Source: Pseudomonas sp. MN1F (GTDB lineage Bacteria > Pseudomonadota > Gammaproteobacteria > Pseudomonadales > Pseudomonadaceae). Taken from it: a DNA stretch of 55,682 bases. The stretch covers positions 1 to 55,682 of the forward strand of contig NZ_VZII01000017.1 of NCBI RefSeq assembly GCF_009391885.1. Direction: 5' to 3'. The notes under the pieces are model-generated. The model was not told the DNA's origin, searched no databases, and worked only from the letters and a program-made list of their open reading frames with translations. Each line of letters opens with the position of its first letter. Position 1 is the first letter of the stretch. This document shows positions 21,985 to 30,976 of this stretch, piece after piece. Position numbers and translations under genes: made by a program.

Positions 21985-22773
21985 ATGAAACAGACGCAAT
22001 ACGTGGCACGCGAGCCCGATGCGCATGGTTTTATCGATTACCCGCAGCAAGAGCATGCGGTATGGAACACCCTGATCACCCGCCAGCTGAAAGTCATCGA
22101 AGGCCGCGCGTGCCAGGAGTACCTGGACGGCATCGACCAGCTCAAGCTGCCCCATGAGCGCATTCCGCAACTGGGCGAGGTCAACAAGGTGCTGGGCGCC
22201 ACCACCGGCTGGCAGGTCGCCCGGGTACCGGCGCTGATCCCCTTCCAGACCTTCTTCGAGCTGCTGGCGAGCAAACGCTTCCCGGTCGCCACCTTCATCC
22301 GCACCCCGGAAGAACTGGACTACCTGCAGGAACCGGACATCTTCCACGAGATCTTCGGCCACTGCCCGCTGTTGACCAACCCGTTCTTCGCCGAATTCAC
22401 CCACACCTACGGCAAGCTCGGCCTGGCCGCGACCAAGGAACAACGCGTGTACCTGGCGCGCCTGTACTGGATGACCATCGAGTTCGGCCTGATGGAGACC
22501 GCGCAGGGTCGCAAGATCTATGGCGGCGGCATCCTCTCTTCGCCGAAAGAGACCGTCTACAGTCTTTCTGGCGAACCTGAGCACCAGGCCTTCGACCCGA
22601 TCGAGTGCATGCGCACGCCGTACCGTATCGACATCCTGCAGCCGCTGTACTTCGTGCTGCCGAACATGAAGCGCCTGTTCGACCTGGCCCATGAAGACAT
22701 CATGGGCATGGTCCAGCAAGCCATGCAGCTGGGGCTGCACGCACCGAAATTTCCACCCAAGGTCGCTGCCTGA
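21985..22773 (+). CDS. phhA: Phenylalanine 4-monooxygenase
   Basis: Hydroxylates phenylalanine to tyrosine using O2 and tetrahydropterin. The 262-residue protein has the bacterial, catalytic-domain-only length. The non-heme iron ligands are visible: His121 and His126 in PDIFHEIFGHCPLL, and Glu166 in YWMTIEFGL. Start MKQTQYVAREPDAHG is preceded by AGGAGAG. It is transcribed together with phhB (39-base gap) and faces phhR across a 256-base control region. Confidence 0.97.
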   Translation: MKQTQYVAREPDAHGFIDYPQQEHAVWNTLITRQLKVIEGRACQEYLDGIDQLKLPHERIPQLGEVNKVLGATTGWQVARVPALIPFQTFFELLASKRFPVATFIRTPEELDYLQEPDIFHEIFGHCPLLTNPFFAEFTHTYGKLGLAATKEQRVYLARLYWMTIEFGLMETAQGRKIYGGGILSSPKETVYSLSGEPEHQAFDPIECMRTPYRIDILQPLYFVLPNMKRLFDLAHEDIMGMVQQAMQLGLHAPKFPPKVAA

Positions 22774-22812
22774 GCGCCTTGCCGATAACAACTCGAAGCG
22801 GAAAACACACCC

Positions 22813-23169
22813 ATGAATGCCTTGAACCAAGCCCACTGTGAAGCCTGCCGCGCTGACGCACCCAAGGTCACCGACGAGGAACTGGCGGTACTGATCCGCG
22901 AGATCCCGGACTGGAACATCGAAGTCCGCGACGGCCACATGGAACTGGAGCGCATGTTCCTGTTCAAGAACTTCAAGCAGGCCCTGGCCTTCACCAATGC
23001 CGTGGGCGAAATCGCCGAAGCCGAAGGCCACCACCCTGGCCTGATGACCGAATGGGGCAAGGTCACCGTGACCTGGTGGAGCCACTCGATCAAGGGCTTG
23101 CACCGCAATGACTTCATCATGTGCGCACGCACCGACAAGGTCGCCGAGACGGCTGAAGGCCGTAAGTAA
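22813..23169 (+). CDS. phhB: Pterin-4a-carbinolamine dehydratase
   Basis: Recycles the 4a-hydroxypterin formed by PhhA back toward tetrahydropterin. The 118-residue sequence has the PCD core with [24 protein letters not shown], including the active-site histidine pair EGHHP near residue 72, and the later [20 protein letters not shown]. It follows phhA directly and ends at a strong terminator. In P. aeruginosa an aromatic aminotransferase gene (phhC) comes next; here it does not. Confidence 0.97.
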   Translation: MNALNQAHCEACRADAPKVTDEELAVLIREIPDWNIEVRDGHMELERMFLFKNFKQALAFTNAVGEIAEAEGHHPGLMTEWGKVTVTWWSHSIKGLHRNDFIMCARTDKVAETAEGRK

Positions 23170-23177
23170 GCACCACG

Positions 23178-23204
23178 AACAGGGCCGCAAGGCCCTGTTT
23201 TTTT
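23178..23204 (+). terminator. Terminator of phhAB
   Basis: AACAGGGCC-GCAA-GGCCCTGTT stem-loop (GNRA-type tetraloop) followed by seven T residues in total, nine bases after the phhB stop. A textbook intrinsic terminator. Confidence 0.95.
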
Positions 23205-23358
23205 GCCCGCAAATTGTCCGGTATCCGCCCGTAAAACCGACAAGCGACCGGGAAAAGTTACAAACTGTCATCCAGACTTGTGTATCCTGCCCCAGCTTTA
23301 CGAAGCTTCGAACGCGCCTGGCGCAGACTTTTCACTCACACTTGCGAGGAACGACGAG

Positions 23359-23487
23359 ATGCATGAAATCCCGAATCTTCCCTTCCCAAGCCTGAACCCA
23401 GAAGAGCCATCCGTTACCGTCCACGCCGAACCGACGCCTGCCGTCGATCAGGATGGTGACGACCAATCCAGCGCTGACCAGGAATAA
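23359..23487 (+). CDS. Possible 42-residue acidic proline-rich protein
   Basis: A short frame MHEIPNLPFPSLNPEEPSVT... ending in an acidic tail (DQDGDDQSSADQE). A GAGGA ribosome site lies eight bases upstream of the ATG, and a long stem-loop follows about 20 bases after the stop, so it looks like an independent transcription unit between phhB and the MFS gene. No signal peptide, membrane segment or known domain. I do not recognise a function, and conservation in relatives would decide whether it is real. Confidence 0.5.
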   Translation: MHEIPNLPFPSLNPEEPSVTVHAEPTPAVDQDGDDQSSADQE

Positions 23488-23506
23488 ACCGCGCATCCCT
23501 GCGACT

Positions 23507-23556
23507 GTGTGAAAACGGCTGACCTGCGGGCTACCCCCGTCATCACGTTTTCACAC
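23507..23556 (+). terminator. Long stem-loop before the MFS gene
   Basis: Perfect 11-bp arms GTGTGAAAACG (23507-23517) and CGTTTTCACAC (23546-23556) enclose a GC-rich 28-nt loop that can fold further (CGGG/CCCG). There is no U-tract after it. It could end the small upstream transcript or serve as an operator for the MFS gene 29 bases downstream. Confidence 0.5.
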
Positions 23557-23585
23557 CGTCACGAACCTCTGCCACGAAGACCCTC

Positions 23586-24773
23586 ATGCCTGACTCACCG
23601 CGCCCTCTTGCGGTCACCCTGCAAGTCGTTTCCATCGTCCTCTTCACCTTCATCGGCTACCTGAACATCGGCATCCCCCTCGCCGTGTTGCCCGGCTACG
23701 TGCACAACGACCTCGGCTTCAGCGCCGTGATCGCGGGCCTTGTGATCAGCGTGCAGTACCTTGCCACCCTGCTCAGCCGCCCTACCGCCAGCCGTATCAT
23801 CGACAACCACGGCAGCAAGAAGGCGGTCATGTATGGCCTGGCCGGCTGCGGCCTGAGCGGCGTGTTCATGCTGGCCTGCGCCTTCCTCACCGACCTGCCC
23901 TGGGTCAGCCTGGGCTGCCTGCTGGTCGGCCGCCTGGTGCTGGGCAGCGCGGAAAGCCTGGTGGGTTCCGGCTCGATCGGCTGGGGCATCGGCCGGGTCG
24001 GTGCCGAGCACACGGCCAAGGTCATTTCCTGGAACGGCATCGCCAGCTATGGCGCGCTGGCCATCGGCGCGCCATTGGGCGTACTGATGGTCAAGAGCCT
24101 GGGGCTGTGGAGCATGGGGGTGAGCATCCTCCTGTTGTGCACGCTGGGCCTGCTGCTGGCCTGGCCGAAACGCGCAGCGCCTGTGGTCAGTGGCAAGCGC
24201 CTGCCGTTCATGCAGGTGCTGGGCAAAGTGTTTGCGCATGGCTCGGGGCTGGCCCTCGGCTCGATCGGCTTCGGCACCATCGCCACCTTCATCACCCTGT
24301 ATTACGCCAGCCGCGGCTGGGCCAATGCGGCACTGACCCTGAGCCTGTTCGGCGCCAGTTTCATTTGTGCGCGGTTGTTGTTCGGCAACTTGATCAACCG
24401 GATTGGCGGGTTCCGGGTGGCAATCGTTTGCCTGTCGGTGGAAACCCTTGGGCTGCTGATGCTGTGGCTGGCGCCGAATGCCGAGATGGCGTTGGCGGGG
24501 GCGGCGCTGAGTGGTTTCGGCTTCTCGCTGGTGTTCCCGGCGCTGGGCGTGGAAGCGGTGAACCAAGTGTCGGCGGCCAACCGCGGGGCGGCGGTGGGGG
24601 CGTATTCGCTGTTCATCGACTTGTCGCTGGGGATTACCGGGCCGCTGGTGGGAGCGGTGGCGTCGGGGTTCGGCTTTGCTTCGATGTTTCTGTTTGCGGC
24701 TGCGGCGGCTTGCTGTGGGCTGGTGTTGAGCCTGTATCTTTACAAACAGGCCCGCCGGCGTCTGGAAAGCTGA
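23586..24773 (+). CDS. MFS transporter, YfcJ/YhhS-like
   Basis: A 395-residue inner-membrane protein with about 12 hydrophobic helices. It shows the major facilitator loop between helices 2 and 3 ([24 protein letters not shown]) and the general arrangement of the YhhS/YfcJ drug/sugar-like exporter group. The substrate cannot be read from sequence. It is probably a single-gene unit: a stem-loop precedes it, and a short repeat element separates it from the convergent ydiJ-like gene. GC at wobble positions resembles its neighbours, so no sign of transfer. Confidence 0.85.
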   Translation: MPDSPRPLAVTLQVVSIVLFTFIGYLNIGIPLAVLPGYVHNDLGFSAVIAGLVISVQYLATLLSRPTASRIIDNHGSKKAVMYGLAGCGLSGVFMLACAFLTDLPWVSLGCLLVGRLVLGSAESLVGSGSIGWGIGRVGAEHTAKVISWNGIASYGALAIGAPLGVLMVKSLGLWSMGVSILLLCTLGLLLAWPKRAAPVVSGKRLPFMQVLGKVFAHGSGLALGSIGFGTIATFITLYYASRGWANAALTLSLFGASFICARLLFGNLINRIGGFRVAIVCLSVETLGLLMLWLAPNAEMALAGAALSGFGFSLVFPALGVEAVNQVSAANRGAAVGAYSLFIDLSLGITGPLVGAVASGFGFASMFLFAAAAACCGLVLSLYLYKQARRRLES

Positions 24774-24775
24774 AA

Positions 24776-24818
24776 TGTGTGGGAGGGATTTATCCGCGAA
24801 AGGGCTGCAAAGCAGCCC
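24776..24818. repeat. Degenerate REP-like element with stem-loop
   Basis: The stretch GTGGGAGGGATTTATCCGCG resembles part of the short extragenic palindromes common in P. putida. It is followed by a perfect 7-bp stem GGGCTGC-AAA-GCAGCCC (24802-24818). It lies between two convergent genes and probably serves as their shared transcription end. Confidence 0.5.
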
Positions 24819-24833
24819 CCAGGCCCCTCGAAG

Positions 24834-27800
24834 TCAACGCTTGGCGTACTGCAACACCACCTCAAGCGGGTGGCGCATCTGCCGCTCGGTCATGCGCTTG
24901 ACCTGGCTGCGGCACGAGTAGCCGGTCGCCAGCGCCTCACCTTGCTTGTCCAGCTTGGTCGCCCACGACTGCTCGAAGATGGTCCGTGAAGTCTCTTGGT
25001 TGCGCGCCTCGTGGCCGTAGGTACCGGACATGCCACAGCAGCCCGTCGCCTCGGTCACCAGCTTCAGCCCCAGGCGGGCAAACACCTGTTCCCACTGTTT
25101 GGTACTGGCCGGCACGTTGGTTTTCTCGGTGCAGTGTGCCATCAGGCGGAAGTTGCCCGGCGCGGCAGGCGCCTGTTCCGGCAGCACATCCATCAGCCAC
25201 TCCTGCGGCAGCAGCACCTGCGGGCAATCTTCCAGGCCTGGCACCTTCTGGTACTCCTGGCGGTAGACCAGGGTCATCGCCGGGTCCAGGCCCACCAGCG
25301 GCACGCCGCAGTCAGCCAGGGCCTTGAGCTGGGTGGCATTGCGGATCGCCGCCTTGGCGAAGGCACCGAGGAAGCCTTGCACGTGCAGCGGCTTGCCGTT
25401 GGCGCTGTAGGGCGCCAGGAACACCCGGTGGCCGAGGCGATGGGCCAGCTCGATGAACGCGGCCAGCAGCTGCGTTTCGAAGTAGCGGGTGAAGGCATCC
25501 TGGACCAGCACGATGCTGCGCTCGCGCTGGGCCGGGGTCAGCTCGCGAAGGGCCGGCACACTGGCCACGCCGACGCGGCAGCGGGTCAGGGTCGACTGGA
25601 AGTTGAAGCGGCTGATCAGTGGGCTGTCGACCATGCCGACCTTGTCCGCCAGCAGTTTGCCGACCCACTTCGAGCCCATCACCGCGTTGTACAGGCCCGG
25701 TGCATGGGCCAGGTACGGGATGGTGAATTCCAGCGAGCCGATCAGGTAGTCACGCAGCGGGCGCTGGTAACGGCCGTGGTACAGCTCGAGGAAGCGCGAG
25801 CGGAAGTCCGGCACATTGACCTTGATCGGACACTGCCCGGCGCACGACTTGCACGCCAGGCAGCCGGCCATGGCGTCGTACACCTCATGGGAGAAGTCTT
25901 CCTGGCCCTGGTTGCGTGCGCGGTTGTTGCGCAGCCGCGCCGGCAGGCCCTTGAGCCACGAGACTTTGTTGCGCGCCGCCGCCAGCACGTCGATGTTGGC
26001 CTCGCCCTGCAGGCGCAGCCATTCGCGCATCAGCGAGGCACGGCCCTTGGGCGAATGCTGGCGCTCGCGGGTGGCCTTCCACGATGGGCACATGGCGTCG
26101 TTGGGGTCGTAGTTGTAGCAGGCGCCATTGCCGTTGCAGTGCACGGCGCTGGGGAAGTCCTGCCAGACGCGCTCGTCGATGGTGCGGTCGAGGTCACCGC
26201 GCAGGGTCACGCCATCCACCGGGGTCAGGCCTTCGGCGCTGCCTGGCGGCGTGCAGATCTTGCCTGGGTTCAGCTGGTTGTACGGGTCGAAGGCCCCCTT
26301 GAGGCGCTGCAGTGCCGGGTACAGCTCACCGAAGTACTCCGGCACGTATTCCGAACGCAGGCCTTTGCCGTGCTCGCCCCACAACAGGCCACCATAGCGC
26401 TTGGTCAGCGCCGCCACCGCATCGGAAATCGGCTTGACCAGCGCCGCCTGGGCCGGGTCTTTCATGTCCAGTGCCGGGCGCACGTGCAGCACGCCAGCGT
26501 CGACGTGGCCAAACATGCCATAGGCCAGGCCATAGCCATCGAGCAGTGCGCGGAATTCGGCGATGTAGTCGGCCAGCTGCTCGGGCGGCACGGCGGTGTC
26601 TTCAACGAACGGTTGCGGGCGCACTTCGCCCTCGACGTTGCCAAGCAGGCCCACCGAGCGCTTGCGCATGGTGTAGACGCGGGTCACCGCCTCGGCGCCC
26701 TCGGCCAGGGTGTGGCCCAGGCGCTCGACGCTGGTGTCGCTCTGCAGGTGGTCGATGAACGCCTGGACCCGGGCGTTGACCTCGGCCGGCTCGTCGCCGC
26801 AGAACTCCACCAGGTTGATACCCAGGGTCGGGCGCTCGGGGTCGGCCGGGAAGTATTCGGCAACGCTGTGCCAGACGATGTCCTTCATCGCCAGCATCAG
26901 TACCTTGGAGTCGACCGTCTCGATCGACAGCGGCTTGAGCGCCATCAGTGCGTTGGCATCGCGCAGGGCGTCCATGAAGCTGGTGTAGCGCACGTTGACC
27001 AACACGGCGTATTTCGGAATCGGCAGCACATTGAGCTTGGCTTCGACCACATAGCCCAGCGAGCCCTCGGCACCGCACAGCACACTGTTGAGGTTGAAGC
27101 GGCCCTGCTCGTCGCGCAGGTGCGCCAGGTCATAGCCGGTCAGGCAGCGGTTGAGCTTGGGGAAGGTAGTCTCGATCAGTTCGGCCTGGGTTTCCTGGAT
27201 CTCCCGGGCCATGCGGTACACCTCGCCGACTCGGCCAGGCGCGGCGCAGGCCTGTTCCAGCGCGGCGTCGTCGATCGGCAGGCTGTGCAGGCGCTCGCCG
27301 CCGAGCAGCACACTGTGCAACTCCAGCACGTGGTCGCGGGTCTTGCCGTAGGTGCAGCTGCCCTGGCCGCTGGCGTCGGTGTTGATCATGCCGCCGACGG
27401 TGGCGCGGTTGGAGGTGGACAACTCAGGGGCGAAGAACAGGCCGTGGGGCTTGAGCGCGGCGTTGAGCTGGTCCTTGACGGTACCGGCCTGGACCCGCAC
27501 CCAACGCTCCTCGACATTGATTTCGAGGATCTGGTTCATGTGCCGCGACAGGTCGACGACGATGCCGTCGGTCAGCGACTGGCCATTGGTGCCCGTGCCG
27601 CCGCCACGCGGGGTCAGCTTGACCTCCTTGAAGCGTGGCTCGCCCATCAGCGTGGCCACGCGCGCCACGTCGTCGGCGTCCAGCGGGAACACCGCCGCCT
27701 GCGGCAGGCGCTGGTAGATCGAGTTGTCGGTGGCCAGCACCGTACGGGTGCCGTAGTCGGCGCTGATCTGGCCACGGAAGCCACTGTTGCGCAGGGCTTC

Positions 27801-27854
27801 GAGGAATTCGGGGTAGTTGGCGCTCGGCGCGAGGGTCGACAGCTGGGCGATCAT
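24834..27854 (-). CDS. ydiJ: YdiJ-type FAD/Fe-S oxidoreductase (D-2-hydroxyglutarate dehydrogenase)
   Basis: Family members oxidise D-2-hydroxyglutarate, a by-product of SerA, to 2-oxoglutarate; the assignment is by similarity of architecture. The 1006-residue protein has an N-terminal FAD-binding domain (PRGGGTGTNGQSLTDGIVVDLS near residue 83, then PELSTSNRATVGGMINTDASG near residue 145), an FAD-linked oxidase C-terminal domain to about 560, a ferredoxin-like cluster site CLACKSCAGQCP near residue 670, and a CCG-type domain ending with GCCGMSGTYGHE near residue 955. It is divergent from a LysR regulator across 152 bases. The start MIAQLSTLAPSANYPEF fits the family. Confidence 0.9.
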   Translation of the reverse strand: MIAQLSTLAPSANYPEFLEALRNSGFRGQISADYGTRTVLATDNSIYQRLPQAAVFPLDADDVARVATLMGEPRFKEVKLTPRGGGTGTNGQSLTDGIVVDLSRHMNQILEINVEERWVRVQAGTVKDQLNAALKPHGLFFAPELSTSNRATVGGMINTDASGQGSCTYGKTRDHVLELHSVLLGGERLHSLPIDDAALEQACAAPGRVGEVYRMAREIQETQAELIETTFPKLNRCLTGYDLAHLRDEQGRFNLNSVLCGAEGSLGYVVEAKLNVLPIPKYAVLVNVRYTSFMDALRDANALMALKPLSIETVDSKVLMLAMKDIVWHSVAEYFPADPERPTLGINLVEFCGDEPAEVNARVQAFIDHLQSDTSVERLGHTLAEGAEAVTRVYTMRKRSVGLLGNVEGEVRPQPFVEDTAVPPEQLADYIAEFRALLDGYGLAYGMFGHVDAGVLHVRPALDMKDPAQAALVKPISDAVAALTKRYGGLLWGEHGKGLRSEYVPEYFGELYPALQRLKGAFDPYNQLNPGKICTPPGSAEGLTPVDGVTLRGDLDRTIDERVWQDFPSAVHCNGNGACYNYDPNDAMCPSWKATRERQHSPKGRASLMREWLRLQGEANIDVLAAARNKVSWLKGLPARLRNNRARNQGQEDFSHEVYDAMAGCLACKSCAGQCPIKVNVPDFRSRFLELYHGRYQRPLRDYLIGSLEFTIPYLAHAPGLYNAVMGSKWVGKLLADKVGMVDSPLISRFNFQSTLTRCRVGVASVPALRELTPAQRERSIVLVQDAFTRYFETQLLAAFIELAHRLGHRVFLAPYSANGKPLHVQGFLGAFAKAAIRNATQLKALADCGVPLVGLDPAMTLVYRQEYQKVPGLEDCPQVLLPQEWLMDVLPEQAPAAPGNFRLMAHCTEKTNVPASTKQWEQVFARLGLKLVTEATGCCGMSGTYGHEARNQETSRTIFEQSWATKLDKQGEALATGYSCRSQVKRMTERQMRHPLEVVLQYAKR

Positions 27855-28006
27855 CGAAGGATGGCCTCTTGATATAGGCTAATTCACGGGAATCCTGTCG
27901 TTCCGGCATGCATTGTTTCATGCTGGGATGACGTATACGCCAATGTTCCTGTAGTTTCGCTTCAGGGGCAAACGGATAATCCTGCCGCTATCAATGACTT
28001 TTATGA

Positions 28007-28891
28007 ATGAATTACCGCCACCTGACGCCATCCATGTCACTGCTGCTGGCTTTCGAGGCCGCCGCCCGGCATGAAAGCTACACCCGTGCCGCCGCCGAAC
28101 TGTCGCTGACCCAGAGCGCGGTCAGCCGCCAGGTGCAGGCACTGGAGCAGCAACTGGGCCTGACCCTGTTCCGTCGCGAGGGCCGCCAGGTGCAGCTGAC
28201 CGACGTCGGCCGGCTGTACCAACGCGAGCTGAGCGAAGCACTGGGGCGTATTCGCAGTGCCACCTTGCAGGCGTTGGCCTACCAGTCCGGTGTCGGCACC
28301 CTGCGCCTGGCCACCCTGCCCACCTTCGGCTCGAAGTGGCTGCTGCCGCGCCTGCATGCGTTCTACAGCGCCCACCCGGGCATGCTGGTGCATATTCATT
28401 CACGCATCGAAGCGATCAACTTCGACACCAGCGAGATCGACGCCGCCATCGGCGTGGCCAGCCACGACCTGCCGGGGCTGATCTGCCATCGGCTGCATGC
28501 CGAGGAACTGGTGGTGATCTTGCCGCCGGAAGCGGGCAGCGATGCCCAGGGCTGGAGCCCGGCACGGATCAGTGAAGAGGTATTGCTGAACGTGGCCAAC
28601 AACCCGCACGCCTGGGGTGAGTGGTTTTCCCACCACGGCCTGCCACACCGGGCGATGCGCCTGGGGCCGAGCTTCGAACTGACCTCGCACCTGATTCAGG
28701 CGGTACGGGCCGGGATCGGCATCGGCCTGGTACCGAGGATTCTGGTGGAGGAAGAGTTGGCCAAGGGCGAACTGTTCAGCCCCGGGGCGCCGTTTGCCAG
28801 CCAGCGCAGTTATTACCTGATCTATCCACCGCGCAATGAGGCCTTGCCTTCACTGAGGGCATTTCGCAGTTGGTTGCTGGAGCAGATCTGA
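28007..28891 (+). CDS. LysR-family regulator, GcvA-like
   Basis: A 294-residue DNA-binding regulator. The N-terminal winged helix-turn-helix is clear (LLAFEAAARHESYTRAAAEL then LTQSAVSRQVQALEQQLGLTLFRREGR). The substrate domain starts near residue 95 (GTLRLATLPTFGSKWLLPRL), a pattern typical of the GcvA subgroup. Its divergence from the ydiJ-like gene suggests it controls that gene in response to a hydroxy- or keto-acid, which is inference. No strong ribosome site is seen before the chosen ATG. Confidence 0.9.
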   Translation: MNYRHLTPSMSLLLAFEAAARHESYTRAAAELSLTQSAVSRQVQALEQQLGLTLFRREGRQVQLTDVGRLYQRELSEALGRIRSATLQALAYQSGVGTLRLATLPTFGSKWLLPRLHAFYSAHPGMLVHIHSRIEAINFDTSEIDAAIGVASHDLPGLICHRLHAEELVVILPPEAGSDAQGWSPARISEEVLLNVANNPHAWGEWFSHHGLPHRAMRLGPSFELTSHLIQAVRAGIGIGLVPRILVEEELAKGELFSPGAPFASQRSYYLIYPPRNEALPSLRAFRSWLLEQI

Positions 28892-28907
28892 GGCCGTGAC
28901 AAGCAAC

Positions 28908-28945
28908 AAAAAACCCGATGCCAGCCACCTGACATCGGGTTTTTT
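28908..28945. terminator. Bidirectional terminator between LysR gene and aroP
   Basis: AAAAAACCCGATG / CATCGGGTTTTTT arms (13 bp, with a T-A rich base) around a 12-nt loop between two convergent genes. It supplies a U-tract on both strands. Confidence 0.93.
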
Positions 28946-28960
28946 CAAGCAGCCAAAGAG

Positions 28961-30379
28961 TTACTTGGCCACGGTACCGGCAGCGCCATTGGCCTGCGGC
29001 CGACGACGGCCTTTGGCCAGGTACGCCAGCAGCATCGCCACCAACCACACCGGGATCGCGTACACCGACACCTGGATACCCGGAATCATCAGCATGATGC
29101 CCAGGATCAGCACCACGAAGGCCAGCACCACGTAGTTGCCGTACGGGTACCACAGCGCCTTGAACAGCGGCTTCTGGCCGACACGGTCAAGGTGCTGGCG
29201 GAACTTCAGGTGCGAGTAGCTGATCATCGCCCAGTTGATCACCAGGGTCGCGACCACCAGCGACATCAGCAGCTCCAGTGCATTCTGCGGCATCAGGTAG
29301 TTGAGCAGCACGGCAATCAGGGTCACCGCCGCCGACACCAGGATCGAACGCACCGGCACGCCGCGCTTGTCGACCTTGGCCAGCGCGGCCGGGGCATCAC
29401 CCTGCTCGGCCATGCCCAGCAGCATGCGGGCGTTGCAGTAGGTGCCGCTGTTGTACACCGACAGTGCTGCGGTCAGGACCACGAAGTTCAGCAGGTTGGC
29501 CGCCACGTCACTGCCCAGCAGCGAGAACACCTGGACGAACGGGCTGCTGCCATAGCTGCCGCCGGACGCATCGATGCTGGCGACCAGGTTATCCCATGGG
29601 GTCAGCGACAGCAGCACGATCAGGGCACCGACATAGAAGATCAGGATGCGGTAGATGACCTGGTTGATCGCTTTAGGGATCACGGTCTTCGGCTTGTCGG
29701 CCTCGGCGGCGGTGAAGCCGAGCATTTCCAGGCCACCGAACGAGAACATGATGAACGCCAGGGCCATCACCAGGCCGCTAACCCCATGCGGGAAGAAGCC
29801 ACCGTGGCTCCACAGGTTGCTCACCGAGGCGTCAGGGCCGCCGTTGCCGCTGGTCAGCAGGTAGGCGCCCAGGCCGATCATGCTGACGATGGCCACGACC
29901 TTGATGATGGCGAACCAGAACTCGGCCTCACCGAAGAACTTCACGTTCATCAGGTTGATGGCGTTGATCAGCACGAAGAACGCTGCCGCCGTGACCCAGG
30001 TCGGGATCTCCGGCCACCAGTAGTGCACGTACTTGCCCACCGCTGACAGTTCCGACATGCCCACCAGGATGTACAGCACCCAGCAGTTCCAGCCCGACAG
30101 GAAACCGGCGAAGCCGCCCCAGTAGGTGTGTGCGAAGTGGCTGAACGAGCCGGCCACCGGCTCTTCGACGATCATCTCGCCGAGCTGGCGCATGATCATG
30201 AAGGCGATGAAGCCGCAGATGGCGTAACCGAGGATCATCGACGGGCCGGCGGATTTCATCACGCCTGCCGAGCCGAGGAACAGGCCGGTACCAATCGCGC
30301 CGCCGAGGGCGATCAACTGGATGTGGCGGTTCTTCAGGCCCCGCTTGAGCTCGCCTGAATGCATGTTTTGTCCACTCAT
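28961..30379 (-). CDS. aroP: Aromatic amino acid permease (APC family)
   Basis: A proton-coupled importer for phenylalanine, tyrosine and tryptophan, by similarity to AroP/PheP. The 472-residue protein has about 12 membrane helices and the APC signature GLKNRHIQLIALGGAIGTGL in helix 1, followed by FLGSAGVMKSAGPS. Start ATG at 30379 (MSGQNMHSGELKRG) follows AGGTGA with an 8-base spacer; in-frame starts at 30397 and 30427 are less well placed. Upstream lies a long leader with A-rich Crc-type motifs and a small reading frame (separate entries). Other substrates of the same clade, such as proline or GABA, cannot be excluded from sequence alone. Confidence 0.88.
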   Translation of the reverse strand: MSGQNMHSGELKRGLKNRHIQLIALGGAIGTGLFLGSAGVMKSAGPSMILGYAICGFIAFMIMRQLGEMIVEEPVAGSFSHFAHTYWGGFAGFLSGWNCWVLYILVGMSELSAVGKYVHYWWPEIPTWVTAAAFFVLINAINLMNVKFFGEAEFWFAIIKVVAIVSMIGLGAYLLTSGNGGPDASVSNLWSHGGFFPHGVSGLVMALAFIMFSFGGLEMLGFTAAEADKPKTVIPKAINQVIYRILIFYVGALIVLLSLTPWDNLVASIDASGGSYGSSPFVQVFSLLGSDVAANLLNFVVLTAALSVYNSGTYCNARMLLGMAEQGDAPAALAKVDKRGVPVRSILVSAAVTLIAVLLNYLMPQNALELLMSLVVATLVINWAMISYSHLKFRQHLDRVGQKPLFKALWYPYGNYVVLAFVVLILGIMLMIPGIQVSVYAIPVWLVAMLLAYLAKGRRRPQANGAAGTVAK

Positions 30380-30396
30380 GAACGAAGTCACCTGCA

Positions 30397-30404
30397 TTGT
30401 TTTT
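30397..30404 (-). promoter_or_regulatory. Hfq/Crc-type A-rich motif before the aroP ribosome site
   Basis: On the minus strand AAAAACAA (AAnAAnAA pattern) ends 17 bases before the aroP ATG, directly upstream of the AGGTGA ribosome site. Position and sequence fit translational repression by Hfq/Crc. Confidence 0.45.
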
Positions 30405-30500
30405 ATCTGTGACGGAATCGGACCCACCGCGCTCGTGGCGCAGCGGAATGGGCAAGGTGGTTACCTTGGGTTTCCTGCCAACGGATGCCGCCGGGGCGGA

Positions 30501-30671
30501 TCAGCCAGGTGTGGGCAAGAGTGCGCGGTACGCAAGAGGGTCACAGGTAAAACGCGGCGCACTGTATACCCCTGCAAACGCGCAGGCGTCAACGCGTTGC
30601 ATCGTTTCCTTGGGAAAAAACGCAGCGATCCTGTGGTAGGTGCCTGAAAAGGCGAAGTGATCGGCGTACAT
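30501..30671 (-). CDS. Possible 56-residue leader peptide upstream of aroP
   Basis: A reading frame beginning MYADHFAFSGTYHR with GGAGG four bases upstream of its ATG. Ten of 56 residues are Phe or Tyr (positions 2, 6, 8, 12, 18, 19, 32, 36, 41 and 48), about 18%, two to three times a usual protein. It ends 121 bases before the aroP start and is immediately preceded by a perfect AACAACAA motif. It could be a leader peptide sensing charged Phe/Tyr-tRNA, or an uncharacterised small protein; conservation is untested. No membrane segment or signal peptide. Confidence 0.35.
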   Translation of the reverse strand: MYADHFAFSGTYHRIAAFFPKETMQRVDACAFAGVYSAPRFTCDPLAYRALLPTPG

Positions 30672-30682
30672 GGCGCCTCCAT

Positions 30683-30690
30683 TTGTTGTT
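30683..30690 (-). promoter_or_regulatory. Hfq/Crc-type A-rich motif before the aroP leader frame
   Basis: On the minus strand AACAACAA, a perfect catabolite-activity motif, lies two bases upstream of the GGAGG that serves the 56-codon leader frame. A motif this close to a ribosome site is the standard arrangement for Crc-controlled genes, which argues that the leader frame is translated. Confidence 0.5.
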
Positions 30691-30976
30691 CTGTTGGCCC
30701 GGCTCTTTGGACGGGCTTTTGCACACGGCAATGAGCGCTATATCACCGTGGTACGGGGGTTTGAGCAAGATGGGGCGGTGTGGAGGCTGGGGGTTTGCGG
30801 GGGGTAGCGCGGCAAGTTCTGTTTACACGAACAGGAAAATTCCGAATTGCGGGCTGAATTCGGGCCGCTCTGTATAAATTTCTTTACGGGGTGGTTTGGA
30901 AACTTGCCAGTCGTCCGAAAATTTCTTTTTCTTCAATATCTTGGGGCAGCTGCGCAACCCCAAATTCTCACAGGCA

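Noticed and set aside
30697..30720. GCCCG/CGGGC stem-loop followed by TTTT on the plus strand, as if ending a small RNA
   Set aside because: The stem is only 5 bp with a 10-nt loop and there is no promoter or conserved structure before it. On the other strand it simply lies in the aroP leader.
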